Positions 21,609-32,519 of a stretch of DNA of 64,000 nt are shown here, piece after piece. Source of the DNA: Polytrichum commune. Its lineage: Eukaryota > Streptophyta > Polytrichopsida > Polytrichales > Polytrichaceae. The stretch's first letter is position 1. The number at the start of each line of letters is the position of its first letter. The stretch lies in assembly GCA_950295325.1 (NCBI GenBank), contig OX485807.1, positions 34,192,440 through 34,256,439 of the forward strand, read 5' to 3'. The position numbers and the translations under genes were made by a program. The notes beneath the pieces were generated by a model. The model searched no databases and was not told the DNA's origin. It was given only the letters and a program-made list of their open reading frames with translations.

Positions 21609-24013
21609 ATGGCGGGGGTGAAGGCGCAGCAGGACTGCCTCTTCTGCGACCTCTGTGGCTCCATGCTTGCCTTCGACACTGCCTCCTTCGCCTCCTGCCT
21701 ACTCTGCAAAGCCCAACGATCCGTGGAAGGTAACAATAAATCTCTCTCTCGCTCTCTACCTTCGCCAATCCTTTCTTCAATTGTTGCGACATTGTCTTGG
21801 CCAGAGTGAGAAACGTGGCGCTCGGAGGAGCTTTTGGGTGTTTGCATTTTCTGAGACTCAATTCCTTGTTTGGGTGGGGGCGGGTGACCAGATTTTCAAG
21901 GCAAGCAGATTTGGTATACGAGTAAACCTCAGGCACGTTTTGGGTGAACTTTTTAGATTTTAGGGTTTAGGGTTTAGGGTTAGGTTGATTTTGCTTAATC
22001 TTCAGCAGACGCTGGGTTAAGGAAGAGTTCTCAAGCGAAATTCTGAACTCCAAAATTTTGTTGGCATTGCTTTTGAAATTTTTGAATTTAAAAAAAAGTA
22101 GGCTCCAAATCGTTGAACACCCAGAGCCCATGTTCATATGCGTCGTGTAAAATGTGTTAGCTGCATAGGTCTCTGGACCGCAAAGCACTTTCAATTTCAG
22201 TCCTCGTGGGGTTTGCAGGCTATGGAGGGTTCATGAAGCATATTGAGGTATTCATGAATTTATAAGCTCGTTGGGACATGGCAGAGTTCCTTGAGGATTA
22301 TTCAAGGTTCTTCTGTCAGATCGAATTTTCTTATCCTGTTGTTGCAGTTGAAACAAAATACAATACGCAATAGGTGTGCTTTACCCTTTAAGGACGTGAA
22401 CTTCGGCTTCAAAGTGCGTACGTCTCTGCAAATTTGTTTGATGCTTACCATGTCCTTCGTGTACAGGATTTTATGAGGCGGTTAGGGGTGGATCTCCTCA
22501 TTCAAAACGAGGAGGAGCTAGAAGATAAAGACGCTGATCAAATGCAACAACGTGCAGTGGTATGTCTAACCTGCTTGTTGTTGTTCTTATTAATATTAAA
22601 TCAACTGGTAGAGATGGAGTTAGAGGTGTTGTCGTTGGAGCTCAATTGCAACATAAAAGGGATTATGTTGCCCATGTGTGGATCACCTTTATGGTTTCAA
22701 GGTCTCATCCTTCTCCTTAAATTTCACCTTTACTTATCATGTATCAAAACTTGATTCATTAGCACCTGGTACTACCCCTCTCCATGCCATATAGATTTAG
22801 CAAAAGGAAAGTAAACAAGGGCTCCACGTCATGACAAGAAGTCAAGTATTGCCTGGCTACATTGCTGAAGTGCAAACTTGTGAGGATTGCCCTAGTGCAA
22901 AGAAGAATTCCTGTTGAGGAAGCTTGCTATGTGTGCACACAACAGCCTTCCAATTCCTCAAGCATTCTAAGTGTTGGAGTGACTAACCTACTTGGTGGCT
23001 GCCTTTCATTGTCAAACATGTGACTGTTAGGGTGACTAACCCTACTTGGGAGTTATTTCCTTACTTGCTACGAGCAACTATCCAGATGTTGGTTCATGTT
23101 CACCTCCAAATGGCGCTCTACCCCCGTGGTTCACATGGTTAAATGAACCAACGGTCGATGTGAAATTTTTGTTATAAAAAAACCTACATCTTGAAGTTCT
23201 CACCCTTCTCATGTGGGAGCTTCTGCCACATTGGAAGCTTAGATACATGTGTGGCGTTAGCTGGTGCTAGCTTTCAACTGATGTCTACAACAATATATAT
23301 GAATAAGTTGTTTGCTTTGTGGAACAGGTGAATGACGAATGTCCAAAATGCCTGAACCCAAATCTGGAGTACTACACAAAGCAGGTACCTTGCATCTCCT
23401 TTGGATGAGCTATTACAGTGTCATTTTTACTTGTAGACATTTTGCTCTTGTCCAATTCAGCTTTGGTTGACCTGCTTATACAATGTCAAAGAATCTTAAG
23501 AGTAGTACTATAATAGCATGTACCATGTTCTAATTCTGAAAATCCAGACATTTATGTTGATCAGTTTCCAATGGTCGACTTTGGCTTTTGATTGTAGTGT
23601 GCAAGGGAGATGGTGCTAACACCAGTGACCTCACACACTACAATGAAAAAGTCAAAGCCTAATTTAAAATTATCCGCATTAGCAACCGCGAGGGAATTTA
23701 ATGCACCAAAGTTTGCCATGCTTGAATTCTGTATATAGAAGAGAGTGGGTTCAAATTTTCACTGGAAAATGACCCCAAAACCATCAAGGGAGCATGATGT
23801 TAATGTGGTGGGCATTCTCAAAATCAATATGTACTTTTAGTTCAAGATTTTTTGGCCGGGATAGTTGATTCTGCATGGTCTACCTTAATTCTGAATGACT
23901 AGACTGACTGACTGACTTGCTTTTCATATGTGCAGTTACGGTCAGCAGATGAAGGCCAGACAGTATTTTACGAATGTCCAAAGTGCCACCATAAATTTTC
24001 CCAAAATATGTAG
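21609..24013 (+). CDS. RPA12: DNA-directed RNA polymerase I subunit RPA12 (A12.2-like)
   Basis: RPA12 is a small zinc-ribbon subunit of RNA polymerase I, needed for RNA cleavage and termination during rRNA synthesis in the nucleolus. Exons: 21609-21729, a microexon, 22467-22559, 23328-23384 and 23936-24013. Exon 1 gives [20 protein letters not shown] and CLLCK, the N-terminal ribbon (C13-x2-C16, C30-x2-C33). The last exons give [15 protein letters not shown] and [20 protein letters not shown], the TFIIS-like C-ribbon with its Asp-Glu cleavage loop. Length, about 125 residues, is usual. The microexon is needed because exon 1 ends in phase 1 and exon 3 opens in phase 0. Two candidates fit: 22219-22247 (open) or 22348-22373 (better acceptor, but its last codon is TAG). 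If the latter is used the gene is broken. Confidence 0.85.
21957..21984 (+). promoter_or_regulatory. telo-box run in RPA12 intron 1
   Basis: TTTAGGGTTTAGGGTTTAGGG followed by TTAGG. AAACCCTA telo-boxes are common near plant translation and ribosome-biogenesis genes, which fits a Pol I subunit. Function here is inferred from position only. Confidence 0.5.
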
Positions 24014-25575
24014 AGTGGAGAGGACTTATAGGCAGCCGATTTTCAACCCTATTGACAGGGGTATATTGAGGAGTATTCTTGTAAAGTGCATTCAGGGGTG
24101 ATATCTACCTAAAGTAAGTCTGACGTGAGCAACTGAACATCGGTTAATGATGTTAAAATTTAGCTAGTTATTGCATGTAGGCACAGCTTGAGTACAAGGA
24201 TGTTATCTTCAAATATGAATACACGTCCATTGCCTTGTCAAAAGGTTAGATTAATGCGGTACAATATGTAGACAAAAGGTGTGATGTCTGTTCACCACCT
24301 CCTACCCATGTCTGCTGTAGAAAGACACAACTATCCATGGTGCCAAGTACTTCACCAACTTTTGGATCAGACATCAAAACATTTTAGCATGTCCATTCAT
24401 AATCGAAATGAATTTTTGGTTATAGATGTCTCTGTCGTAGGACCTTACAATTTAAAAGACTCAAGGGAACATGTTTGAAATTAATATGTAATATCAGTTC
24501 TGAGAAAATGAGATTATCTTCAATTCATAAAATGTAGTTTGATGTAAAGAGACTCACATGGCGTTGCCAAATAAGAGGAAAACAGGTGGAATAATCTTAT
24601 AAGTTGGAACTTTTCCTTACAACGTCACAGGAGATGGGGTGCATACTGCAGCTCTCTTCCATCCAAGCCACAAAGCAGTTTGCATATCCTATTTACATTA
24701 TCATCTCTAATTGTTTTGCTCGTGCTCATCCACCAACCTCTAATTACATCACATTGCTTCCAGTGCTTTTGAGCTCTCTATACTGTATGTTAGTATCTCA
24801 AGCCTTGGATTAGTTCTACAGTTTGCTATTCTTAGTGACAATTATTTCGAAACTCACACTCTCCCTTGCATTTCATTTAAATGACACGTACCCCCTTACT
24901 AATTATCAAGAGCTTTTTAACAGTGCCAGGAATACCTCTGTAGGGCCTGGGGTCTAGGAGATCTCACCTGACACACAAACAGACTCACAAACTTCTTGGA
25001 CCTTGGATATATACAGAAATGACCCATTTCTACAAGCTTGTATCTACTGCTTCTGTTTCTTTTGCAATTGTTGCTCTTTGTGCAGACTGTCCTCTCCAGT
25101 ATCAGTTCTTGTCATTGCTTCACTTTCTTTTACTGTCCTTTCAGCCCGAATGACCTGCACATTACACACCTCCATCACATTGGGACTAGCTGGAAACTTA
25201 GAGCTCTTCCAAATTTGCAAGACTTGGTCTCCAAAGTTTTGTCATGATCGTGGTTTGAATATCTTTTTGAAAGATCAGGAAGAGCAGTCTTCGTGTTGCA
25301 AGTTGTTGGTCTTGAAAACAATCACTGATCACAATTGAAAAATAAAGTGTCTCAACCTCTCGGAGCTCATGGATTAAACTCACTACGGGGATCTTGTGGT
25401 CTTTCCACTGGTTCCCAGCCACTAAATGATTTCATAATTTATAAAACTGCTGCCTTCAAATATCATAAATCCATCTAGTGAACGAGAACCAATGTTAAGA
25501 CCACGAGATCCAAGTAATGACTTGATACTCCCTAGCGAAAAGAAAATGAACAATTGAACATGAGAAGGAAGGTTT
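24014..25575. other. convergent intergenic region, two 3' flanks
   Basis: Lies between the stop of RPA12 and the stop of the minus-strand B3 gene. Several AT-rich stretches could serve as polyadenylation regions. A 111-residue frame at 25003-25338 is Cys/Phe/Leu-rich with no recognisable domain; I do not call it a gene. Confidence 0.4.
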
Positions 25576-28548
25576 TCATACATATTTTCCTTCGACGCTT
25601 CTGTACAATGATAGCAGGTCTCCTACTTGCAGATTATGTGCCTTCACATAATCACCTGCATAAAAATCCGTCAACAATTGCATTAGATGACAATGTATGA
25701 CATGTAGACATGTATCTATTGGAGATGGGAGATAAATTCCGATTGAATCACAATGCCATGACAAGCACTCTAGTGCAAAGAGAACCTCACACAAACACTT
25801 GCATGACAAATGGGCAAATTCTGAGTATGGAAGCATGCACTCGAGTCACAGCAAACAGGAACTTACGAGTATTCTCCAATAGATACATGCGGCTCTTGTT
25901 GTTGGACCAGAATCTAAACATCACCCAACAACCAAGGGGGTTGTCAGCACAAATGCAGCTATCAACCTCAACCTTCACAAGATCCACAGTGGCTCAAATT
26001 TTGTAAGTATACTTCATTAAGAAGTCCTGTGATCCTCAAACCTATCAGATCCATGAAAAAATGAACTTTTAGTGACAAATTTTCTGGTCCAGAGAATTAT
26101 TGGGAATGATCTTAAATAAGAGAGATGAATTTATGATGTAACCGAAACAAGGTCCACCTCTGTAGGTTTGATACGAACAATAATTAGAAGGTGATCCACA
26201 CAATACCTGTAACGAAATGTCCAGCTCTGGCCACTGTCAAAGTCCTCCATTGGTATTTGAATCCCTTCGCTGAGGGCCAAATATGGGAGGTGAGATTCTG
26301 CCTCCTTCTGCAGTTTTAGAACCCTTGGCAATGTCAGATTCGAGGACCTGGGATTTAAAGAATTTCAAAATATTCTTGCACCAGAAGAAACTCAGAATAT
26401 CCGACAGACATTTGTGTCATTACATATTGTACTGCACCCCAGGTGAATATAATACTTTCTGTCAATGATTCATGCAACACATCATAAATAGGTACGCACA
26501 TAGAGAAATGTCCAACATAATCACACAAAATGTAACAGAAGGAAGATGAATATGTAGTGGTAGATCCACCTTTGGGAGTACAATACGCCCCAGACTGCTT
26601 ACACCACTCGGATTAAGCTCTTTCTGTAGCAGCAACACCAACGCCCCTGTACTCCGTCCCTGCATGTGGCATCCGAAACATGGTGAATGAGAACGTTAGA
26701 AACAAAGGAGTGACGTGACTCTCCTCTGGCATGATTGCATTGGTGACAATCTAACCTACACGAAGCATCTCCTATCACTCTACCTAAAGATTTGATCATA
26801 TTGAGGACACATACGCATGCGCTGTAGGATTGGCGTATGTGGGCCTTGGTCAGTAGAAGAAAACTTGTTGCTGGAAGAAAATGTATTACGACCATCCATT
26901 ACGACCTCTGGAGACAAAATATACAAATATATAAATTTGGTTGCCACCCAGAGGTTTTTGGACAGTTTGCAACCACATTGTTTAATTTATACATTTTAAA
27001 AACTGGCAATTGCAATGGACGGTTGAAATGGAGAGGGTTTCTTCTGTGGTCATTTGGCTGGAAGGTTTTTCACTCATTTTCACCTGGCAATGGATTCGTT
27101 TTCCATCTCACAAAAGAGAAGAACAGAAACATAGAATCACGTGCCTGCTGTCGAGCAGCTGAAATTGGTCGCACTGTCTCCTCATAATTCCCCCTTATTG
27201 GTAGTACTGCAGCCTCGCCACAGCTACCACCACGACCAGTGGTTGTACAGTTCGCCTGCTGCATCGGTTGTTGCAGATTGAGATGCACTTTCCGCCTCGC
27301 TATTCGACTTTTACGAGACGCTCTTCTCATTGCTTCCTCGTGCACAGATTCGGCGGAAGGGGTTGTAATATTGGGGCACCCCCGCACTGGGGCGAGCACC
27401 AGTTGCACACAGGGGCTCACTGGAGAGCAACCTCCGATGCTTGGCGGGTAATCGCAGTAGAAATTAGGGTAATATGCACCGAGAAACGGAGGACCGCCCA
27501 GGTACGTCATCCCTCCGCGGCCGGGCAGCACGACATGGCCACGAGCAGCCGCGTACCAATTTTCGTGTCCTCCACCGCGATTGAGCTGCTCGTTCGGGAC
27601 CATATGACATGGAATTGAAGCTTGTTGCGATGCTCTGGTATCATCATCGTCGTCATCATCAACGCGCGGTTGTTTTTCCAGGTCGATTTCTTCGCTGCGA
27701 TGTGGAGATGTGATTGTGGAGTCGGTGATGCCATCAATAGAGTTACCTCCGCTGGAAACTCTATCCCGTTGTCGCTGCTGACTTTTCAGGATACACACCT
27801 GATGTAACCCTCGGATGAATGCATCCGGGCTTACGTTTCCCGCATTTTGTTCTTCAAATTCTTGGAAATATTTTATGAACTCTATGACGACTTTCAACCC
27901 CTTTTCACCGCCCCCGAGGGTTTCAATCGCGTCATGGAGTAATCCTTCGTTCACTCTCACTTTCCTCAGCAAGCCTCGCAAGCTGCTCTTCACTGTATGC
28001 TCGGCAGATGTGGCGGAGTCGGGATTCATGTCCTGTTTCAGATCACGGGAAGCATTTTCAACCGGGTTCCCAAATCTCCTTGGTAGCCCTATCGTACCAG
28101 AAAGGATCCCAGGGATCTTAAAATGGAACGGCTGCTCGGTAGTCGCCGGACCAGATCCAATTCTTTCACAATTAGCTCCATTCGCATCACTGTCATCGCT
28201 CGAAGCCTCACGCGTGTTCATGTCCAGCAAACGTCGCGAACGTGGTGATGAGTGCTCGTCAACATTATTTTCACCCACGCACCACACACCTGCAGAGATG
28301 TAATCAACCTGCTCTGTCATGCCTCCTCGCAGCCTTATCGGAGAGGCGCCCGTTAACGAAGCAAACTTTGTTGTGGTAGGCTCAGGTTTCATGCATTTAT
28401 CAATGCAATCTAGTGCACATGTAATATCTGACCAATCTTCAAATACATCCCGGAGCAATTCCAAGCTGGTTCTGTCTTTGCCTCCGTGCCGCCTGAACGC
28501 CTTTGCTTTCCCGGACATGCCGGTAACATAATCCCCCTGCGAAAACAA
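25576..28548 (-). CDS. ABI3: ABI3/VP1-type B3 transcription factor
   Basis: ABI3/VP1 proteins are nuclear activators of abscisic-acid and desiccation or seed genes; B3 binds RY elements (CATGCA). Five exons on minus: 28548-27112, 26659-26570, 26307-26207, 25913-25867, 25655-25576. All junctions are GT-AG and in phase, giving 584 residues. Residues 187-234 (VNEGLLHDAIETLGGGEKGL then KVVIEFIKYFQ) match the B1 domain. Residues about 404-425 (EEAMRRASRKSRIARRK) match the B2 basic domain. Residues about 490-584 are B3: LLLQKELNPSGVSSLGRIVL, KEAESHLPYLALSEGI, SWTFRYRFWSNNKSRMYLLE and GDYVKAHNLQVGDLLSLY. The protein ends at B3, lacking the C-terminal tail of angiosperm ABI3. The start is uncertain: TTTTCGCAG just after the first ATG could be an acceptor, in which case Met11 or an upstream exon is used. 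An Asp run is at 297-303. Confidence 0.88.
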
Positions 28549-30330
28549 TGAAAGAGCCTGTCAATACGTTTACGACCACAAATGGATCCCCGGTGTCAAT
28601 TAGGGAAATGGCATCATTTGCGAAAACTAAACTGCCAAAACCTAGTGATGATTCTTAGAAACTTAAGAAACCTGGAATGCACTAACCAGGGGGAAAACAA
28701 ACCCCCCCGAGTCCAGTTGCCCGCAAATCACTTGTCATCTGCAACATCTTCTCCGAAATGGCTAACCCTTCGTACCAGCCGCAGGAGGTTAAGCTACAAC
28801 CTGAACTAACGATGCAGGCAAACCGCTAACCTACACGATAAGCTTATCGCAATACAATGGACATACTCATCGAAGGCGGCCGCTCTCGATAAATAATCCT
28901 AGACCAGAGGCGCGTAAATGCATGAATCAAGCAGTACTCTTTCATTACCTGTTGCTGCATGCTCGAGTTAATGTGCGCGCCGCTGATTCTTAAGCACAAC
29001 TAAAGCTTCTCCGGATCCTCTACGAGAGACGTGATCCATAGCCAATACCAATTCCAGCAAGTGAAGCTACGACTCTTCCAACACACCACTAAAACTCTTC
29101 CAACCGACTAACCCCCTTCCCCCGCCGCTTTATCCTCACCCTCAATCATCAGCGAATCGAGCGGCGGTGAGCAAGCAACTAGATGTCCATTCTTAACTCT
29201 TAACTACAAGCCTTGCGAGTGTGGAGCTTTAAACCTTCACACACGCTCGGCAGCAAGTTAAGCTGGCTGCAACCTGATGAACTAACGATATTGCAAGGCC
29301 ACCGGTTGATTAATTACCTACACGATAGGTTTCTTGGAAAATCCGATTGGCCTGATCGACTCATCGAAAGCGGTCCTAACATCTCGCGATTCTTACAATC
29401 ATGTCAAAACCATGCAGGTTCTATCGTCTTCCTTTACCTACTTGTTGATGCATCCTGCAGGCTGAGGTTCCTAGTCTGCTTGCCGCTTCCCTTCCCAAGC
29501 ACAAAATCAAGCTTCTCGCTTCTCACTTCTCACGACTCCCTACGAGAGTCGACACGGCCGTGACCAACACCAATTAGTCTCACCAGTAATCGAAGCCATA
29601 AGTCCTCCTCCACGGCACCTCCCGTTCCAAAGGGGTGCACCTCCCCCGCCGTCTCACTCACTGGACGCTCTCAGCTCATCATCATCACCATCATCATTCA
29701 CCACCATGAGCAGCAGCAATTCAACCGAGTGGGCGACCCGGCGCGGGGAAGAGACAAAACAAAAGCGCAAATTCTCAGAGTCAAAAACTAAAATACCAAA
29801 TCCACACGACGACCTAAATAACTTACCACTAGCTCAGCTTACAACCGCTCATCGGCCTGCTTCCGGCCCCGATCCGAATTCATGCGGCGAGTGGATATTA
29901 TACACCTTTCCTGCATGCAGTTAGAACCGTTTACAAATCCGAGAAGTGTCATGCAACCCGGCCCCCAGTAGAATGGAAAACTTTATAAAAGTAGTAAGTA
30001 GTAAGTAGTAAGAGACCGATCACTGAAGAGATTCTGCGCCAACTTTGGAGAAGTACAAGGCGGTACAAATTTTTCCGTGTAGAAAGATAGAAATCAAGAG
30101 GACTGCCCCCCAAAAAAATTAAATGGGTAATTTTACTCCTTAATTTTGAAATTACTGTGAATTTTCGAAGCCAAAAGTTGGCTTGAACACATTACCACTG
30201 TCTCGAGTTTGCCGAAACCGCTGTCGTTTTGAGACGAATTCCTCCTCACTTTAGCACTCAAAACCAAGGACATGTGTCATGCCACTATCGATTCCCTGGT
30301 GATACCATAACCGAAGTTAAACTGAACTTA
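28549..30330. promoter_or_regulatory. upstream region of the ABI3-like gene, with tandem duplication
   Basis: Segments at about 28785-29050 and 29258-29575 share AACTAACGAT, CTACACGATA, CTCATCGAA, AAGCTTCTC and CTACGAGAG in the same order, a degenerate direct duplication of roughly 480 bp spacing. RY-type motifs occur: GCTGCATGC at about 28953, CTGCATGCAG at 29911-29920. No coding frame is convincing. The gene's 5' leader should lie here. Confidence 0.4.
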
Positions 30331-30446
30331 GGGTTAGTTTTCATGTAGGCCGCTTCGCCCACCGAATTTTAAGTGCAAATGTAGATGCCACGCAGTGGCA
30401 TCCACTATAATTTGGTGGGCGAAGCCACCGACGTGAAAACTAACCC
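30331..30446 (+). mobile_element. Tourist-like MITE, 116 bp fold-back
   Basis: Arms of about 45 bases pair almost along the whole element: GGGTTAGTTTTCATGTAGGC at the left and, inverted, GGGTTAGTTTTCACGTCGGT at the right, continuing CTTCGCCCACC on both. TTA flanks each side (30328-30330, 30447-30449), the target duplication of PIF/Harbinger elements. Related ends occur at 43774 and 45232. Confidence 0.8.
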
Positions 30447-30753
30447 TTAGAAACCATGAAACCTTGTTTCAACCACCCACCCAAAAAAAATTAATTACCA
30501 AACTCAATCCCAAGATGATCAAAATTATGACACCCTATAGATCCCCGATGGGGTTTTGATGAGATACTACAGTAGGTGGTCCTACTATAGTATCTCATGT
30601 TTGGCCCAATCGCTTACTATTGAACGGATATTCTAATATACATCCTATCTTTGTAATCATGCGAGTAAATTAAGTAAGTAAATTAGGTGGAAAGATTGTT
30701 GACGATGCATGCAAGATATATTGAACAAGGAGACCCGACCGCTAGCTAGCCAC

Positions 30754-31060
30754 AAATGAACCTGTTGAGTTTGAGGAATAATAACTAGATGAAGTTGGAG
30801 ATTGCATGATAATTATCGATCATTCTACATTCCACTAGCTAGAAGAGGCAACATAGGGAATATTCCCCAACTTAATAAAGAAAACAAAGCTGAAAGATGT
30901 CAGTCAACATGCAACCCACTAGCTAGAAGAGGCAACATAGGGAATATTCCCCAACTTAATAAAGAAAACAAAGCTGAAAGATGTCAGTCAACATGCAACC
31001 CGTTTGGACTCGGTAACACTAGAATCTCAACATACCATGCACAAAAAATCCCACCCGGAT
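30754..31060 (+). repeat. dispersed repeat R1, with an 84-bp perfect duplication
   Basis: Begins ACAAATGAACCTGTTGAGTT, as do copies at 47577 (ACAAATGAACCGGTCGAGTT) and 63441. Within it, 30832-30915 is repeated exactly at 30916-30999. The other R1 copies have a single unit, so the duplication is recent and local. A partial R1 piece recurs at about 31908-31970. Confidence 0.7.
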
Positions 31061-31310
31061 AAAGGGACAGGTGTTGGGCCGGGGGGGGGGATTCATCCAT
31101 GTTTCTTTGCTTTCCTTTTAGTAATTTGGTTCCGTGTCCGGAGAGATTTGTGGGCATAATCCGGTTCCCCTTTTCATTGATTTCAAATACTTTATGAAAT
31201 TCTTCAAAAAACAATGGGCAAGTTTCCGGAACTTCACCCGTTTATTTCCGAAACCCCGCCGGGTCATGTGTAACGTAGCATCTATCCGGCTCCCTCCCCC
31301 CCCCCCCCAT
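31061..31310. repeat. segment bounded by G run and C run
   Basis: A G run at about 31079-31090 and a C run at about 31296-31309 bracket 205 bases. It resembles the G-run-bounded MITEs in layout, but no inverted repeat beyond the runs or target duplication is seen. Confidence 0.3.
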
Positions 31311-32500
31311 CCATAGATTAGGTTATGTTGGTGTTTTGGTTTCGTAACCGGTTGGCCGCTTTGTTTCGCCGAGGTGGCACTACACGATTGGCTCTGAGCA
31401 CACAGGTTTGCAGACAATAACCTCGACATCCCAGCCGGTTATGATCATCTAAATCGGATATGTTGAAGAAGACGACAGGCAACCCACTGTTTAGGTCACC
31501 TGCGCGGCTCAACAAAGCGGCCAACTGGTTACGTCCGGTAATCGTTTTATTGGAACCGGTTATCGGTGCAGAACCGGTTCCAATAAAACGATTACCTAAT
31601 ACATAATTGGGGGCTTTTTGGTTTGGTAACGGCAGAGAAGTGAGAGAATTGGTGCAAGGTGACGAGCAGGGCTGATTTTTCACAAAGTTTTTGCCCGTCC
31701 ACGTCCAAAAACCTTGAATTGAAAGACAAAAAAAAATTGCAACCCATCCCAAAACCGGCAATTTCTAAACCAACCCGTCCATGGAAAGGTTAAAGAAAAA
31801 CCAACCCGTCCCAAAACCGGTTTGAAAATGAAAATACCCGTCCCGCAAGAGGTATAAATAAGTCTCTTACGATGTTGGTAAAAATTTAGAAAAAAAAAAA
31901 CAAAAACCAAAAGATGTCAACATGTGACTGGTTGCACTTGGAAACAATAGGATCTTGACAAATTATGCCTTCAATATTCGTCAGTTATCTGTCTTTTGCT
32001 GTCGATTCTCATCTTTCCAGTCCACCCCATTCTAAATTTTGTGGTTGATGAATTAATGTATGCAGGTGAATCAAGCACTTCAAGATTGATATATTGATTG
32101 GGTATTAGTGGTTTGATTGCAGTATGCTTATACTCACATGTCATATATGACATAATGTAACTGACATTTGTACCATTTATTTTTTTTGGAAAAAATGATC
32201 AAACAAATTGTTATTTTTAGAACCCATCTAAAGTGAATTTGACAAGTCCAAAAACCGGTTCATTTTCTAAGAACCCGTCCATTGGAAATGTTTTTTTTAT
32301 GAACATGTTAGGGACCTTGTGAAAAATCACCATTGGTGACGGGGCATGCAATAGAGGCTTGGGGGGGGGGGCAATGAGATAGTACAACTAGCTGGATGGT
32401 AGGGCAAGGGATCTTGGGTTGTGGGGAGGTCACGTGTCATGGTCCTGGTCTACGTGGCAAGTCTTGGCGTGGCCCTGGGCCACGTCACTGTAGCACACAC
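31311..32500. other. non-coding, CCGGTT-rich
   Basis: AACCGGTT-type words are frequent (31339-31600, 31755-31825, 32255-32270). A 147-residue minus frame at 31318-31761 has no recognisable domain. A lone CTTGGGGGG terminus-like run is at 32358. Confidence 0.35.
31537..31596. repeat. perfect 25-bp inverted repeat with 10-base loop
   Basis: Arm 31537-31561 starts GGTAATCGTTTTATTGGAAC; arm 31572-31596 is its exact reverse complement; loop ATCGGTGCAG. Confidence 0.9.
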
Positions 32501-32519
32501 ACACACACCACTGAGCACA

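Noticed and set aside
25003-25338. 111-residue plus frame between the two convergent genes
   Set aside because: Low-complexity Cys/Phe/Leu content and location in 3' flanks; no domain.
27815-28303. 162-residue plus frame opposite exon 1 of the ABI3-like gene
   Set aside because: Antisense shadow of the coding exon.
31079-31309. Segment between a G run and a C run as another hAT-like MITE
   Set aside because: No inverted repeat past the runs and no 8-bp duplication.
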